Positions 35,611 through 43,381 of a stretch of DNA of 64,000 nucleotides are shown in pieces (the first letter of the stretch is position 1; each line of letters starts with the position of its first letter). Origin of the DNA: a virus; IMG/VR virus record IMGVR_UViG_3300025889_018307, positions 1 to 64,000 of that record; one strand, 5' to 3'. The notes below the pieces were generated by a model. That model was not told the DNA's origin. It saw nothing but the letters and a program-made list of their open reading frames with translations, and did no database searches. Made by a program: the position numbers and the translations under genes.

Positions 35611-36816
35611 ATGTGGAAAAATATCCAAGTAAGATTATTTCCTCTGTTAATTGCATTTTCTGCATTATCAGTTTCATTATCAGCAGCATTTTATTCAATT
35701 AGTGGTTTAAGTAAATTATTTGCAGGAGCTGCACTTGCTGTCATAATAATGGCTGCATCATTAGAAATAGCTAAATTAGTTATAGCATCTCTTTTATATC
35801 AATATAGAAAGACACTACCTAAATTATTAAAATATTATTTATCTATAGCCTGTGTAGTATTAATTTTAATCACTTCTATGGGGATTTATGGGTTTTTATC
35901 TGCAGCCTATCAAGAAACAGCTGCAAAAGCCGGAAATATAGATGCACAAATTACTTTAATAGAAACTAAAAGAGATAATATAAAAGAACAGTTAATTGTA
36001 TATAATGAAGAAAAATCAAGTATAAATAAATCCGTAACGAGCTTACGTAATGGTTTAAGTAACAATATAATACAGTATACAGACACAAGTGGTAATATAG
36101 TTACAACAACTTCATCATCAACACGTAGAGCTTTAGAAAAACAATTAGATCAAGCTATTGAAAGACAAACAATAATAAATTCTAAAGTTGATGATTTGAA
36201 CGATAAAATATTTCAATATGAAACTGAAATAGTTGAAGTAAGAACTAGTGATGCTGTTTCTAGTGAGTTAGGTCCTTTAAAATATCTATCGGGATTAACT
36301 GGAACTCCTATGGACAAAATCATTAATTGGCTACTTTTAACCATTATTTTTGTATTTGATCCCCTAGCAATTGCTTTAGTAGTAGCAGCTAATTTTGCTT
36401 TTGATCAAATTAAATCACCTAAATTTATTCCCCAACCTATAAGGATAAGACAGCCTAAAAAGGTAAAAATGTCAGTTCCTGAAGGTATGGAGTTTGATAA
36501 AGAATATCCAATACCATCTGAAGATTTAAAACAACGAGTAAAAGAAAACCAAGAAAAATTAAAAGTAGTAATCCCAATGCCTCCTAATAGATATTTTCCA
36601 GAAGAAAAAAGAATGGATGTTATAGGCCAAAACGGAAATGATGGGTTACATTATGATAAGTATGATTTAAATAAAGATGGGATAATTGATAAAGAAGAAG
36701 AAAATTATAGAAATGCTGTAGAAGCATTAAAAAAAGAAAAATCAGATGGGGGATGGGATTCTAATTGGTATGCTGAAAAACTCTCAAAAATTCCAAAACC
36801 ACCCTCAAAATCTTAA
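35611..36816 (+). CDS. Multi-pass membrane protein with coiled coil and EF-hand
   Basis: 401 residues. Membrane segments at about 9-30, 38-60, 72-95 and 237-260. A large coiled-coil loop lies between the third and fourth (about 105-210). The C-terminal tail of about 125 residues ends with a canonical EF-hand loop, DLNKDGIIDKEE (352-363). The organisation resembles membrane proteins often seen in marine T4-like phages, whose function I do not know. It could alter the inner membrane during infection. Confidence 0.7.
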   Translation: MWKNIQVRLFPLLIAFSALSVSLSAAFYSISGLSKLFAGAALAVIIMAASLEIAKLVIASLLYQYRKTLPKLLKYYLSIACVVLILITSMGIYGFLSAAYQETAAKAGNIDAQITLIETKRDNIKEQLIVYNEEKSSINKSVTSLRNGLSNNIIQYTDTSGNIVTTTSSSTRRALEKQLDQAIERQTIINSKVDDLNDKIFQYETEIVEVRTSDAVSSELGPLKYLSGLTGTPMDKIINWLLLTIIFVFDPLAIALVVAANFAFDQIKSPKFIPQPIRIRQPKKVKMSVPEGMEFDKEYPIPSEDLKQRVKENQEKLKVVIPMPPNRYFPEEKRMDVIGQNGNDGLHYDKYDLNKDGIIDKEEENYRNAVEALKKEKSDGGWDSNWYAEKLSKIPKPPSKS

Positions 36817-36819
36817 TAA

Positions 36820-37011
36820 GTGAAAGAATTTATTAAATTTGTACTAATTTGGATTAGTCAACAATTAGCTATTCCATTTTGGATAGTAGGTCATATTCAT
36901 TTATCATTAAATACTTATGGAGATATTAAAGAAATAATTGCATCTTTGGGTATGAATATATTAGTTGCTATAGGATTTTGGTTAGATTGGTTGAAGACTT
37001 CCCGTAAATGA
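36820..37011 (+). CDS. Small membrane protein, GTG start
   Basis: 63 residues, with two hydrophobic stretches (FIKFVLIWISQQLAIPFWIV and MNILVAIGFWLDWL). The only in-frame start near the previous stop is GTG at 36820. A TAATAAGTG spacing places it in the same transcript as the preceding membrane protein. Function unknown. Confidence 0.55.
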   Translation: MKEFIKFVLIWISQQLAIPFWIVGHIHLSLNTYGDIKEIIASLGMNILVAIGFWLDWLKTSRK

Positions 37012-37041
37012 TTTGGAAAAGCAAGATATCTTTCGTATATT
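37012..37041 (+). promoter_or_regulatory. Host-type promoter candidate
   Basis: TTTGG with TTG at 37013-37015, 20 nt spacer, TATATT at 37036-37041. The spacer ends ATATCTTTCG, shared with the sites at 23313 and 39945. Confidence 0.6.
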
Positions 37042-37062
37042 TATCCTATAAATAAAAATAAT

Positions 37063-37476
37063 ATGAGTAGAGGTAGACCATCAGAAAATATAGTTCACAA
37101 AACTAAATATAAATTAGAATTTTTAGAATATCCTTCAAAACCAGAATTGGGTAGTAAATCTATTTGGCATTTTGATGATAAAAAATCTAAAAATGGTGCT
37201 TATAAAGTAGAACAATTTCCCCCTAAAGGAGAACGAACAGAAAAAATTAAAATAGAAAAAGGTAAGGCATATGGAAAAATGCCTGTTGTTATGGCTTTTA
37301 AAACATCAAATCGTTCTAATGCTAAAACTAAAATAAAAGTATGGAATAATGAAAATATTGATTATATTTTAACAGCTAAAAAACTACCAGGTGTTCCTGA
37401 AAAAGCAATTATATTAGATATTGGTGTAGGTTCATCATTTGTTGAGGAATATAGTAAAAAATATAATCTAGCTTAA
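37063..37476 (+). CDS. Hypothetical basic protein
   Basis: 137 residues, Lys-rich (pI high), beginning MSRGRPSENI; the SRGRP start is AT-hook-like. No catalytic motif or membrane segment was recognised. It has its own host-type promoter, so it is probably made earlier than its late neighbours. Confidence 0.55.
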   Translation: MSRGRPSENIVHKTKYKLEFLEYPSKPELGSKSIWHFDDKKSKNGAYKVEQFPPKGERTEKIKIEKGKAYGKMPVVMAFKTSNRSNAKTKIKVWNNENIDYILTAKKLPGVPEKAIILDIGVGSSFVEEYSKKYNLA

Positions 37477-37483
37477 TTTTCAC

Positions 37484-37499
37484 ATATTTATAACAAAAT
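37484..37499 (+). promoter_or_regulatory. Late-promoter candidate
   Basis: ATATTTATAACAAAAT, 8 nt before the next ATG. It is nearly identical to the site upstream of the gp13-like gene. Confidence 0.55.
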
Positions 37500-37507
37500 A
37501 TAAAAAC

Positions 37508-38227
37508 ATGGATAATTTTGATCTTAAAAAGTTTGTTAGCGAAAAAACGTTATTAAACGAAAATGCACCTGGATTCTATGATAGAAAAACAGGTGAACCA
37601 TTACCAACATTAGAAAGTGTACAAGCTGCTTATGAAGCTAAAAAAGCTGAGGAAGTAGTTGATGATAAAGATGTTGCGAAAAAAGTAGAAAAAGTACTAA
37701 AAGATGAAGGTGGAGCAGCAGGAAAAGATCCATTTGAAGATTTAGCAGATGAATTAGGTATATCAAAGTTAAAAATGATGAAAATCATTGATGCAATGTC
37801 TAAAGTTAAAAAACACAAATCTGGAGATTATATATTAACTCCAATTACTGAAGGTGTTATTAATGAAGGTAAAAAATCTGAATTAGATAAAAAATTAGCT
37901 GAAATAGATAAAGCAGGAGCTATTACTACTTTAGAAGCTAAAATTGCAGCTATTGATGAAGCTATTGAGGCTAAAAATAGTAGAATCAATATGGTTCAAG
38001 AAGATGAAAATTTATCAGAATTAATAGATAAGAAAAGAGTTAAAGAAATGCAAAAAGAAATTAAACTCTTAGAAAGATCTAAAAAATTATATGAGAAACA
38101 ATTAGATAAGGTTAATGGTAAGAAAAAAGCCAAGAAAGAAATTGTTGATGAGTATAATGTAGAACCACATGATGCACCAGATAATTCAATGAATTCTACA
38201 ATGGATGAAAGAGAATATAAATACTAA
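37508..38227 (+). CDS. Putative late/internal virion protein with prohead-protease-type sites
   Basis: 239 residues. N-terminus FDLKKFVSEKTLLNENAPG contains L-N-E followed by N, and the middle contains I-T-E and I-N-E (LTPITEGVINEGKK), all matching the (L/I)-X-E rule of T4 prohead protease sites. The central part is Glu/Lys/Ala-rich helix and coiled coil. The late-promoter candidate just upstream supports a virion role. No family was recognised. Confidence 0.5.
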   Translation: MDNFDLKKFVSEKTLLNENAPGFYDRKTGEPLPTLESVQAAYEAKKAEEVVDDKDVAKKVEKVLKDEGGAAGKDPFEDLADELGISKLKMMKIIDAMSKVKKHKSGDYILTPITEGVINEGKKSELDKKLAEIDKAGAITTLEAKIAAIDEAIEAKNSRINMVQEDENLSELIDKKRVKEMQKEIKLLERSKKLYEKQLDKVNGKKKAKKEIVDEYNVEPHDAPDNSMNSTMDEREYKY

Positions 38228-38233
38228 AATAAT

Positions 38234-38998
38234 ATGGCAACAAGAGCACTTATAGGATATTTTGATGATGATAGAGTATTAACTACTACTTATAATCATT
38301 ATGATGGTTATCCTGATCATTTAGGAAAAATGCTAGACAAATATTTTAGTAATGAAGAATTAGCTAAAAAAATAGCAGGTACTGGTTATATTTCATATAT
38401 AGATGATGATGGTAATATAGAAGCCAATAATAAAAGAAATCCTGATAAAACAGAACTTGGTAGAGATTTAGATTGGGAAGATGCGTTACTTGAAATGGCT
38501 AAAGAAATTGATAATTATGGTGCCGATTATGCTTATATTTGGTATGAAGGAGATGGAGATTGGTCTGAAATAAAAAATACAGGAATTAGAAGTATGGTAG
38601 ATCAATTAGCTAATCAATTAGCATCTGCAGCTACAATGTATGGTCCTGTTGATGAAAACAAAGAATTAAAAGAAGAAAATATGAATATAATATTAGACAA
38701 AGTTAAAGAAATAAAACCATTATTTCCAGGAATGGATGATAAAATCTTAGTTGATTTTGTTAAAACTCATATAGAAGATATTAGAGGTGCTTCTGATGAA
38801 GATATTAAAGATGAATTTGAAGAATTCTTCTCAGTTAACTATGAAACAGGAGCTGATTATATGGAAGAAAAGCTTTACACTGCAAATGAAATGGGTGATA
38901 AAGCTGTTGAAGATGAGTCAGCATCAGGGGCATTTGAAGAAGCAGTAAATTGGAGAGGTGAAACTCTTAAAGAACAATTTAAAAGATTATCAAAATAA
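38234..38998 (+). CDS. Conserved hypothetical protein
   Basis: 254 residues. The opening MATRALIGYFDDDRVLTTTY, then NHYDGYPDHLG, is a pattern I recall from hypothetical proteins of marine phages and bacteria; function unknown. The rest is acidic and helical. It follows the previous late gene by 6 nt and is probably in the same transcript. A hairpin at 39013 follows its stop. Confidence 0.6.
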   Translation: MATRALIGYFDDDRVLTTTYNHYDGYPDHLGKMLDKYFSNEELAKKIAGTGYISYIDDDGNIEANNKRNPDKTELGRDLDWEDALLEMAKEIDNYGADYAYIWYEGDGDWSEIKNTGIRSMVDQLANQLASAATMYGPVDENKELKEENMNIILDKVKEIKPLFPGMDDKILVDFVKTHIEDIRGASDEDIKDEFEEFFSVNYETGADYMEEKLYTANEMGDKAVEDESASGAFEEAVNWRGETLKEQFKRLSK

Positions 38999-39012
38999 AA
39001 ATAATTATGAAC

Positions 39013-39035
39013 CACGCATTGTTCATAGATGCGTG
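39013..39035 (+). other. Inverted repeat / hairpin
   Basis: CACGCAT (39013-39019) and ATGCGTG (39029-39035) with a 9-nt loop. No U-run follows, so it is a weak terminator candidate or a processing/regulatory hairpin at the end of the upstream transcript. Confidence 0.5.
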
Positions 39036-39051
39036 AGTTTCTCAACTTAGT

Positions 39052-39080
39052 GTGGCTATGCGAATTTAAATTCGTATATT
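39052..39080 (+). promoter_or_regulatory. Host-type promoter candidate (GTGG form)
   Basis: GTG (39052-39054), 20 nt spacer, TATATT (39075-39080), including the shared TTCG before TATATT. It would start a transcript near 39087, just ahead of the structured region. Confidence 0.5.
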
Positions 39081-39091
39081 GCATAAATACA

Positions 39092-39186
39092 TTTTGGAAA
39101 AAATGTTAAAGGATGCCACACGAAAAGTGGCATTCGCTACGTTTTTCCAAAAAGTATAAAAGTATATATGGGACGGTCCCATATAT
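39092..39186 (+). ncRNA. Candidate structured non-coding RNA or leader
   Basis: Two nested stems and one adjacent dyad lie here. Outer stem: TTTTGGAAAAA (39092-39102) with TTTTTCCAAAA (39142-39152), 11 bp perfect. Inner hairpin: ATGCCAC (39113-39119) with GTGGCAT (39127-39133), 7-nt loop. A third perfect 11-bp dyad, ATATATGGGAC (39164-39174) with GTCCCATATAT (39176-39186), is followed by a T-rich stretch. No ORF fits well here. It may be a small RNA, or a leader controlling the following outer-membrane protein gene. Confidence 0.5.
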
Positions 39187-39212
39187 TTATTTGTTTAATT
39201 AAAATCAAAAAA

Positions 39213-39623
39213 ATGAAAAGAATGATTTTATGTTTAACTTTAGGGCTAGGTTTAGCTTTTGGAGTGAACGCACAGGAGAAAGGTGACTGGTACATTGGTA
39301 CAGGTGACATTTCTAGCAAAGCATGGACTGAGTGGTCCGTAAATCCAACAGTTGGATATGGAGTAACTGATAACCTTATGATAGGTGTTAACATTTCTCA
39401 AGCTGATTCAACTGCTGATCAAGTTATTGACGCGCATGCAAGATACTTCGTAAGAGGTTACTTTGTATATGCATCAGCACCAAACTTAGATACAGATATG
39501 CTAAGTATAGGTCTTGGTAAAATGTTTACAGTACACAAAGGAGTCTTTGTAGATCCTAAAGTTGTTTACAACACAGGTGAGAAAACGACTAATTTACAAT
39601 TAGGCGTAGGTCTTAAATTTTAA
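39213..39623 (+). CDS. Small outer-membrane beta-barrel protein with signal peptide
   Basis: 136 residues from ATG 39213. The longer frame from 39168 would overlap the dyad and bury the signal peptide. Signal peptide MKRMILCLTLGLGLAFGVNA, mature start Q. Mature part consists of alternating strands (WSVNPTVGYGVTDNLMIGVN, ARYFVRGYFVYASAP, MLSIGLGKMF, LQLGVGLKF) ending in Phe, like small OmpW/OmpA-type barrels. It could change host surface properties, for example superinfection exclusion, but this is inference. Confidence 0.75.
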   Translation: MKRMILCLTLGLGLAFGVNAQEKGDWYIGTGDISSKAWTEWSVNPTVGYGVTDNLMIGVNISQADSTADQVIDAHARYFVRGYFVYASAPNLDTDMLSIGLGKMFTVHKGVFVDPKVVYNTGEKTTNLQLGVGLKF

Positions 39624-39650
39624 ACTAATTATTAACCAAAAACTAAAAAA

Positions 39651-39881
39651 ATGGAAAAGGTATTTTCGTATTTAAATGGATTTTTAGGTGGATTAGGGTC
39701 ATTATTCTTGGCTTTAGTTCCTGTAACAATCCTATGGTTCGTCTTAACAGGTGGATCGGTTTTCGGGATGGATGTAGTAGCTAATATTACTGCTCTTGTA
39801 AGTGCACTAGGTAATGGTGGATTTGTAGGATTAGTAGTACTAGTAATTCTTGCATCTTTTTTCGTAGGAAACAAAAAATAA
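39651..39881 (+). CDS. Small hydrophobic membrane protein
   Basis: 76 residues with two long hydrophobic segments (about 14-36 and 42-71), rich in Gly and Val, and a short basic tail (NKK). Follows the barrel gene by 27 nt and is closed by a strong terminator, so the two form a short transcription unit. Holin-like size, but no lysis neighbour is present. Confidence 0.6.
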   Translation: MEKVFSYLNGFLGGLGSLFLALVPVTILWFVLTGGSVFGMDVVANITALVSALGNGGFVGLVVLVILASFFVGNKK

Positions 39882-39903
39882 GTTTAAAATAACATATTTT
39901 GGG

Positions 39904-39933
39904 AAAGGGCGCTATTAAGCGCCTTTTCTTTTT
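39904..39933 (+). terminator. Rho-independent terminator
   Basis: AAAGGGCGCT, loop ATTA, AGCGCCTTTT: a 10-bp stem (one G-T pair) followed by CTTTTT. It ends the two-gene membrane unit 12 nt before the next promoter. Confidence 0.9.
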
Positions 39934-39944
39934 CTATGAAAGCA

Positions 39945-39974
39945 TTTGGCTACCTGAAATATCTTTCGTATATT
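39945..39974 (+). promoter_or_regulatory. Host-type promoter candidate
   Basis: TTTGG with TTG at 39946-39948, 20 nt spacer, TATATT at 39969-39974. It shares an extended segment (TATATTTACCCTGTAAAT) with the site at 43043. Confidence 0.65.
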
Positions 39975-40007
39975 TACCCTGTAAATAATGATAAAAAAAT
40001 AAAGGTT

Positions 40008-40223
40008 ATGATAAGAAAAAAAATTGAGCAAGAGTTCGATATTATTGATTTAACAGGTTCAGATGGTAATGCTTTTTACTTACTAGGTAGAGCAAAAAGT
40101 TATGCTAAAAGATTAGGTTTAGATGAAAGTAAAATATTAAATGAAATGATGGAAGGAGATTATGAACATCTAGTAGAAACATTTGATAAGTATTTTGGTG
40201 CATTTGTAATTTTAGAAAGATAA
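40008..40223 (+). CDS. Hypothetical small protein
   Basis: 71 residues from ATG 40008. A longer frame opens at 39936, but its first 24 codons run through the promoter at 39945-39974, so 40008 (preceded by AAATAAAGGTT) is preferred. Acidic helical protein (SDGNAFYLLGRAKSYAKRLG, then SKILNEMMEGDYEHLVETFD). No known family. It is 4 nt ahead of the DNA ligase gene. Confidence 0.6.
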   Translation: MIRKKIEQEFDIIDLTGSDGNAFYLLGRAKSYAKRLGLDESKILNEMMEGDYEHLVETFDKYFGAFVILER

Positions 40224-40227
40224 ATAT

Positions 40228-41511
40228 ATGAAAGAATTAAAAGAATTTGTAGAACAAATGAGGGATACCTCAAGTAGCTTAGATAAAGTAGAAATACTAA
40301 AACAACAATCAGAATTCATACAAAAAGTACTTGAGTACACTTATAACCCTTACAAACAGTATTACGTTACTAGTAAAACATGTAAGAAAAACAGTGGACT
40401 ATTTAAGTACAACACACATGAAACTATATTTAGTTTATTAGATGATTTAACTAACAGAAAATATACAGGTCATGATGCCATAGCACAAATAAATGGTTTC
40501 ATTACTGCTAATCCAGGTTATGAAGATTTAATTTATAATGTAATTGATAAAGATCTTAAAACCAGAACAGGTGCTAAGGTAATCAATAAAGCATTTCCAA
40601 ATTTAATTCCTGAATTCAATGTAGCATTAGCTCAAACATATGAACCTAAATTAGCTTCGTTTGGTGAAGATACAGATGAAGTATGGTATGCTAGTAGAAA
40701 ATTAGATGGTGTACGTTGTTTAGCAGTTGTAGATGAAATGGGTAAATGTACATTGTATAGTAGAATGGGTAAAGAATTCACCACATTGAATAAAATTAAA
40801 TACGCTATTGAAGCTACAGGTATTATCAATTATGTGTTTGATGGTGAAATATGTTTATTGGATAAAGATGGTAATGAAGATTTTCAAGGTGTAATGAAAG
40901 AACTTAGACGTAAAGATCATCAAATTGAAAATCCTACGTTTATGATATTTGATATGATTCATAAAACTGAATTTGATAAAGGTAAATCAACAGATATACT
41001 ATCAGAAAGATTACACACATTAAGAACATGGTTGGGTCCTAGATATGACACTAAAGAAACATTACGTTATTTAGATCAAGCAGTTATTACTGATGAAAGA
41101 CATTTTGATATGTGGAACCAAATGGCAAGTGATAATAATTGGGAAGGATTTATGTTACGTAAAGATACATTTTATGAAGGTAAACGTAGTAAAAATTTAC
41201 TTAAAGTAAAATCATTTCATGATGCTGAATATGAAGTATTAGGTTGGGATATTGATACACATGAAGTAGTTAGAGATGGTAAATCAGAGTCAATGACAAT
41301 GTTATCACAAGTATGGATTAATCATAAGGGTTATATAGTAAAGGTTGGTAGTGGGTTTACTCAAGAACAACGTTTACAATACATGGATGGATCTATTCTT
41401 GGAAAAATAATTACGGTTCAGTATTTTGAAGAAACTAAAAATGATAAGGGTGGTATTAGTTTAAGATTCCCAACTGTAAAAATAATTCATGGTGAAAAAA
41501 GAGAATTATAA
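40228..41511 (+). CDS. 30: ATP-dependent DNA ligase
   Basis: 427 residues, near T4 gp30 (487). Nucleotidyltransferase motif I is SRKLDGVRC with Lys158 as the AMP-accepting residue. Motif III is FDGEICLL, motif IV is WEGFMLR, and motif V is LLKVKSF; an OB-fold follows. It seals nicks and Okazaki fragments using ATP. The stop overlaps the ATG of the next gene (TAATG). Confidence 0.92.
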   Translation: MKELKEFVEQMRDTSSSLDKVEILKQQSEFIQKVLEYTYNPYKQYYVTSKTCKKNSGLFKYNTHETIFSLLDDLTNRKYTGHDAIAQINGFITANPGYEDLIYNVIDKDLKTRTGAKVINKAFPNLIPEFNVALAQTYEPKLASFGEDTDEVWYASRKLDGVRCLAVVDEMGKCTLYSRMGKEFTTLNKIKYAIEATGIINYVFDGEICLLDKDGNEDFQGVMKELRRKDHQIENPTFMIFDMIHKTEFDKGKSTDILSERLHTLRTWLGPRYDTKETLRYLDQAVITDERHFDMWNQMASDNNWEGFMLRKDTFYEGKRSKNLLKVKSFHDAEYEVLGWDIDTHEVVRDGKSESMTMLSQVWINHKGYIVKVGSGFTQEQRLQYMDGSILGKIITVQYFEETKNDKGGISLRFPTVKIIHGEKREL

Positions 41512-41948
41512 TGAGAATACCTAAAAAACCAAGTGGTAGAAGAGCATTACCCTTTTATTGGTGGAGACGATTTAGAACACATAAAAATCTCCCTTATAAA
41601 GCATCTTTAATTGATAAAATTAGAAATGGTGATTTTGAATGTTCTCCTTTTTTCGAACAAGCTAAATGGGAATTACATTGGATGAAAGAAGAACAAGAAG
41701 AATTCATTAAAAATTATCATGGTAAAGATTATGAACATGATAATCTATATACAGACATTGAAATTAGAGCAAGAAAACGCTATAATAAATTGTATGAAGA
41801 TGGGATGAAAGATGAATTTGATAGAATGGAAAGATTAGTAAATGGTTTAAGTAAACATTTTAAAATTAAAAAAGACGATATTAAAAATATAATGGAAGAA
41901 TTTGAAGGAACTACAATTGAATTGTTTGAATATTTAAGATATGAATAA
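41511..41948 (+). CDS. Hypothetical protein
   Basis: 145 residues. Basic, Trp-rich N-terminus (LPFYWWRRFRTHKNLPYK) followed by acidic helices. No recognised family; an adaptor or membrane-proximal role could fit the basic aromatic start. Coupled by short overlaps to ligase upstream and the sulfotransferase-like gene downstream. Confidence 0.6.
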   Translation: MRIPKKPSGRRALPFYWWRRFRTHKNLPYKASLIDKIRNGDFECSPFFEQAKWELHWMKEEQEEFIKNYHGKDYEHDNLYTDIEIRARKRYNKLYEDGMKDEFDRMERLVNGLSKHFKIKKDDIKNIMEEFEGTTIELFEYLRYE

Positions 41949-42669
41949 AAAAGAAATAGATTTTGATAATATTAATATTATTACTGTAGCTAAAGTAGCA
42001 TCAGCTAATTTTTTAAGATGTAATTATAAAAATAAAATAAATGAAAAACATCATGGACATAGCTTGTTACATTTAAAAAATGTTTTAGAAAAAAGTAAAA
42101 ACAGTTTAATAATAGTAGGAATTAGAAACCCAATTGATAGGAATTTATCATATTTATTCCAAACTAAAGGTAATGATTTATTTAATGATGTAAAAACAAA
42201 AAATAATAATTATAAAGGAGAATATTGCTATATCCCTGAAATTAAACCTAATACCTCTTATAAAGAAATTATTAAATTATATTTTAAACAAAATTATCAT
42301 AATACCTTTAATGAATGGTTCCGTGAGTTTTTGGAAATAACAAAAATCAATTCTTTTAATAGAAAAAAAGGATTAGATTTTTACAATTTTCCTAATAATA
42401 ATACAATAATGATTTACACGTTAGAAAAATTAAATGAAAATGAAAATGAAATATGTAATTTATTAGGTATAACAAATTTTCAAAATACAAATAATTCAAA
42501 TAATAGAGAATACAAAAACCAATATAAGGAAGTAAAGGATAACATAATATATAAAAAACAATACTTAGATAATTTATTAAATACAGAAATAATTCGTTTA
42601 TTTTATAATAACTCTGATATTGAAAAATTTTATTTAAAATATAAAACATTTGATGAAAAAAATACCTGA
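41941..42669 (+). CDS. Sulfotransferase-like protein
   Basis: 242 residues. The N-terminal INIITVAKVASANFLRC resembles the PAPS 5'-phosphosulfate loop, and VGIRNPIDRNLSYLFQ matches the 3'-phosphate loop pattern (RxPxxRxxS) of sulfotransferases and of related capsule-synthesis proteins. Lower similarity elsewhere. The gene is even more A+T-rich (long Asn/Lys runs) than its neighbours, hinting at separate origin. It could sulfate a surface glycan or small molecule. Confidence 0.55.
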   Translation: MNKKEIDFDNINIITVAKVASANFLRCNYKNKINEKHHGHSLLHLKNVLEKSKNSLIIVGIRNPIDRNLSYLFQTKGNDLFNDVKTKNNNYKGEYCYIPEIKPNTSYKEIIKLYFKQNYHNTFNEWFREFLEITKINSFNRKKGLDFYNFPNNNTIMIYTLEKLNENENEICNLLGITNFQNTNNSNNREYKNQYKEVKDNIIYKKQYLDNLLNTEIIRLFYNNSDIEKFYLKYKTFDEKNT

Positions 42670-43039
42670 TAATGTAGTTTTTAATGATGGTAAATTTGAT
42701 GCTAATACCAAAAAATATCCTACTACCATAGGCTCTCCTTCATTTGCTCCCATAAATGTAGATAAAAGTGATAGTATTAAAGCAAATAAATACTTTAATT
42801 CGAAATTAAATGAATTAAAATCTGAGTATGAAAATTTAGTAAATGAATACAAATGGACTAATATCATTTATAATGCTTCATACAATTTTCAGCCAATATT
42901 AGGTGAGCCTTATTACTTATATTTAAATAAAAATAAAGAATATTTTTTAAGTATAATAGAACCAAGTGAATGGAATCAAACATATGTTGGTACTTTTAAA
43001 TTATTAAATAGTGGAAAATGGGAAAAGATAAATGCATAA
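42653..43039 (+). CDS. DUF2452-family protein
   Basis: 128 residues from ATG 42653. Pattern NVVFNDGKFDANTKKYPTTI, GSPSFAPINVDK, then GEPYYLYLNKNKEYFLSII and EPSEWNQTYVGTFKLLNSGKW matches what I recall of DUF2452, common in Bacteroidetes and of unknown function. It overlaps the previous gene by 17 nt. Supports a Bacteroidetes host or gene source. Confidence 0.65.
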   Translation: MKKIPDNVVFNDGKFDANTKKYPTTIGSPSFAPINVDKSDSIKANKYFNSKLNELKSEYENLVNEYKWTNIIYNASYNFQPILGEPYYLYLNKNKEYFLSIIEPSEWNQTYVGTFKLLNSGKWEKINA

Positions 43040-43042
43040 AGA

Positions 43043-43072
43043 CTTGGATACCTGAGATATTTTTCGTATATT
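43043..43072 (+). promoter_or_regulatory. Host-type promoter candidate
   Basis: TTGG with TTG at 43044-43046, 20 nt spacer, TATATT at 43067-43072. Downstream TTTACCCTGTAAAT is identical to the site at 39945. Confidence 0.65.
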
Positions 43073-43112
43073 TACCCTGTAAATGAGTTACAAACAATCA
43101 AATAAAGGTTAT

Positions 43113-43376
43113 ATGAATATTAGAGAAAAATTGCAAAAAGGTAATGTTGAATTTTATATTAAAGGTGTTGTTGATTATCGTGAAGGTGATGATGGTGAAT
43201 GGGGGGATCATCCACAAATATTTAAGGTAAGTAAAGATGCAGGTGCAATTCATTCTGGATTTAGAGGAATGAATGTTACTAAATGGGGTCCTACCTGTGT
43301 TACATTATATTCATTTGATATGTTAGGTAAAAAAACAATAGGTAAAATAAATTATAAAAATATTATATTAAAATAA
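43113..43376 (+). CDS. Hypothetical small protein
   Basis: 87 residues from ATG 43113. An in-frame ATG at 43083 lies only about 10 nt past the promoter element, whereas 43113 follows the usual AAATAAAGGTTAT leader. Contains EFYIKGVVDYREGDDGEWG and a C-terminal strand-rich half. Function unknown. Confidence 0.55.
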   Translation: MNIREKLQKGNVEFYIKGVVDYREGDDGEWGDHPQIFKVSKDAGAIHSGFRGMNVTKWGPTCVTLYSFDMLGKKTIGKINYKNIILK

Positions 43377-43381
43377 AAGTT

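Noticed and set aside
39168-39212. Upstream extension of the barrel gene (15 extra codons)
   Set aside because: It overlaps the 11-bp dyad at 39164-39186 and would place a charged segment before an otherwise perfect signal peptide starting at 39213.
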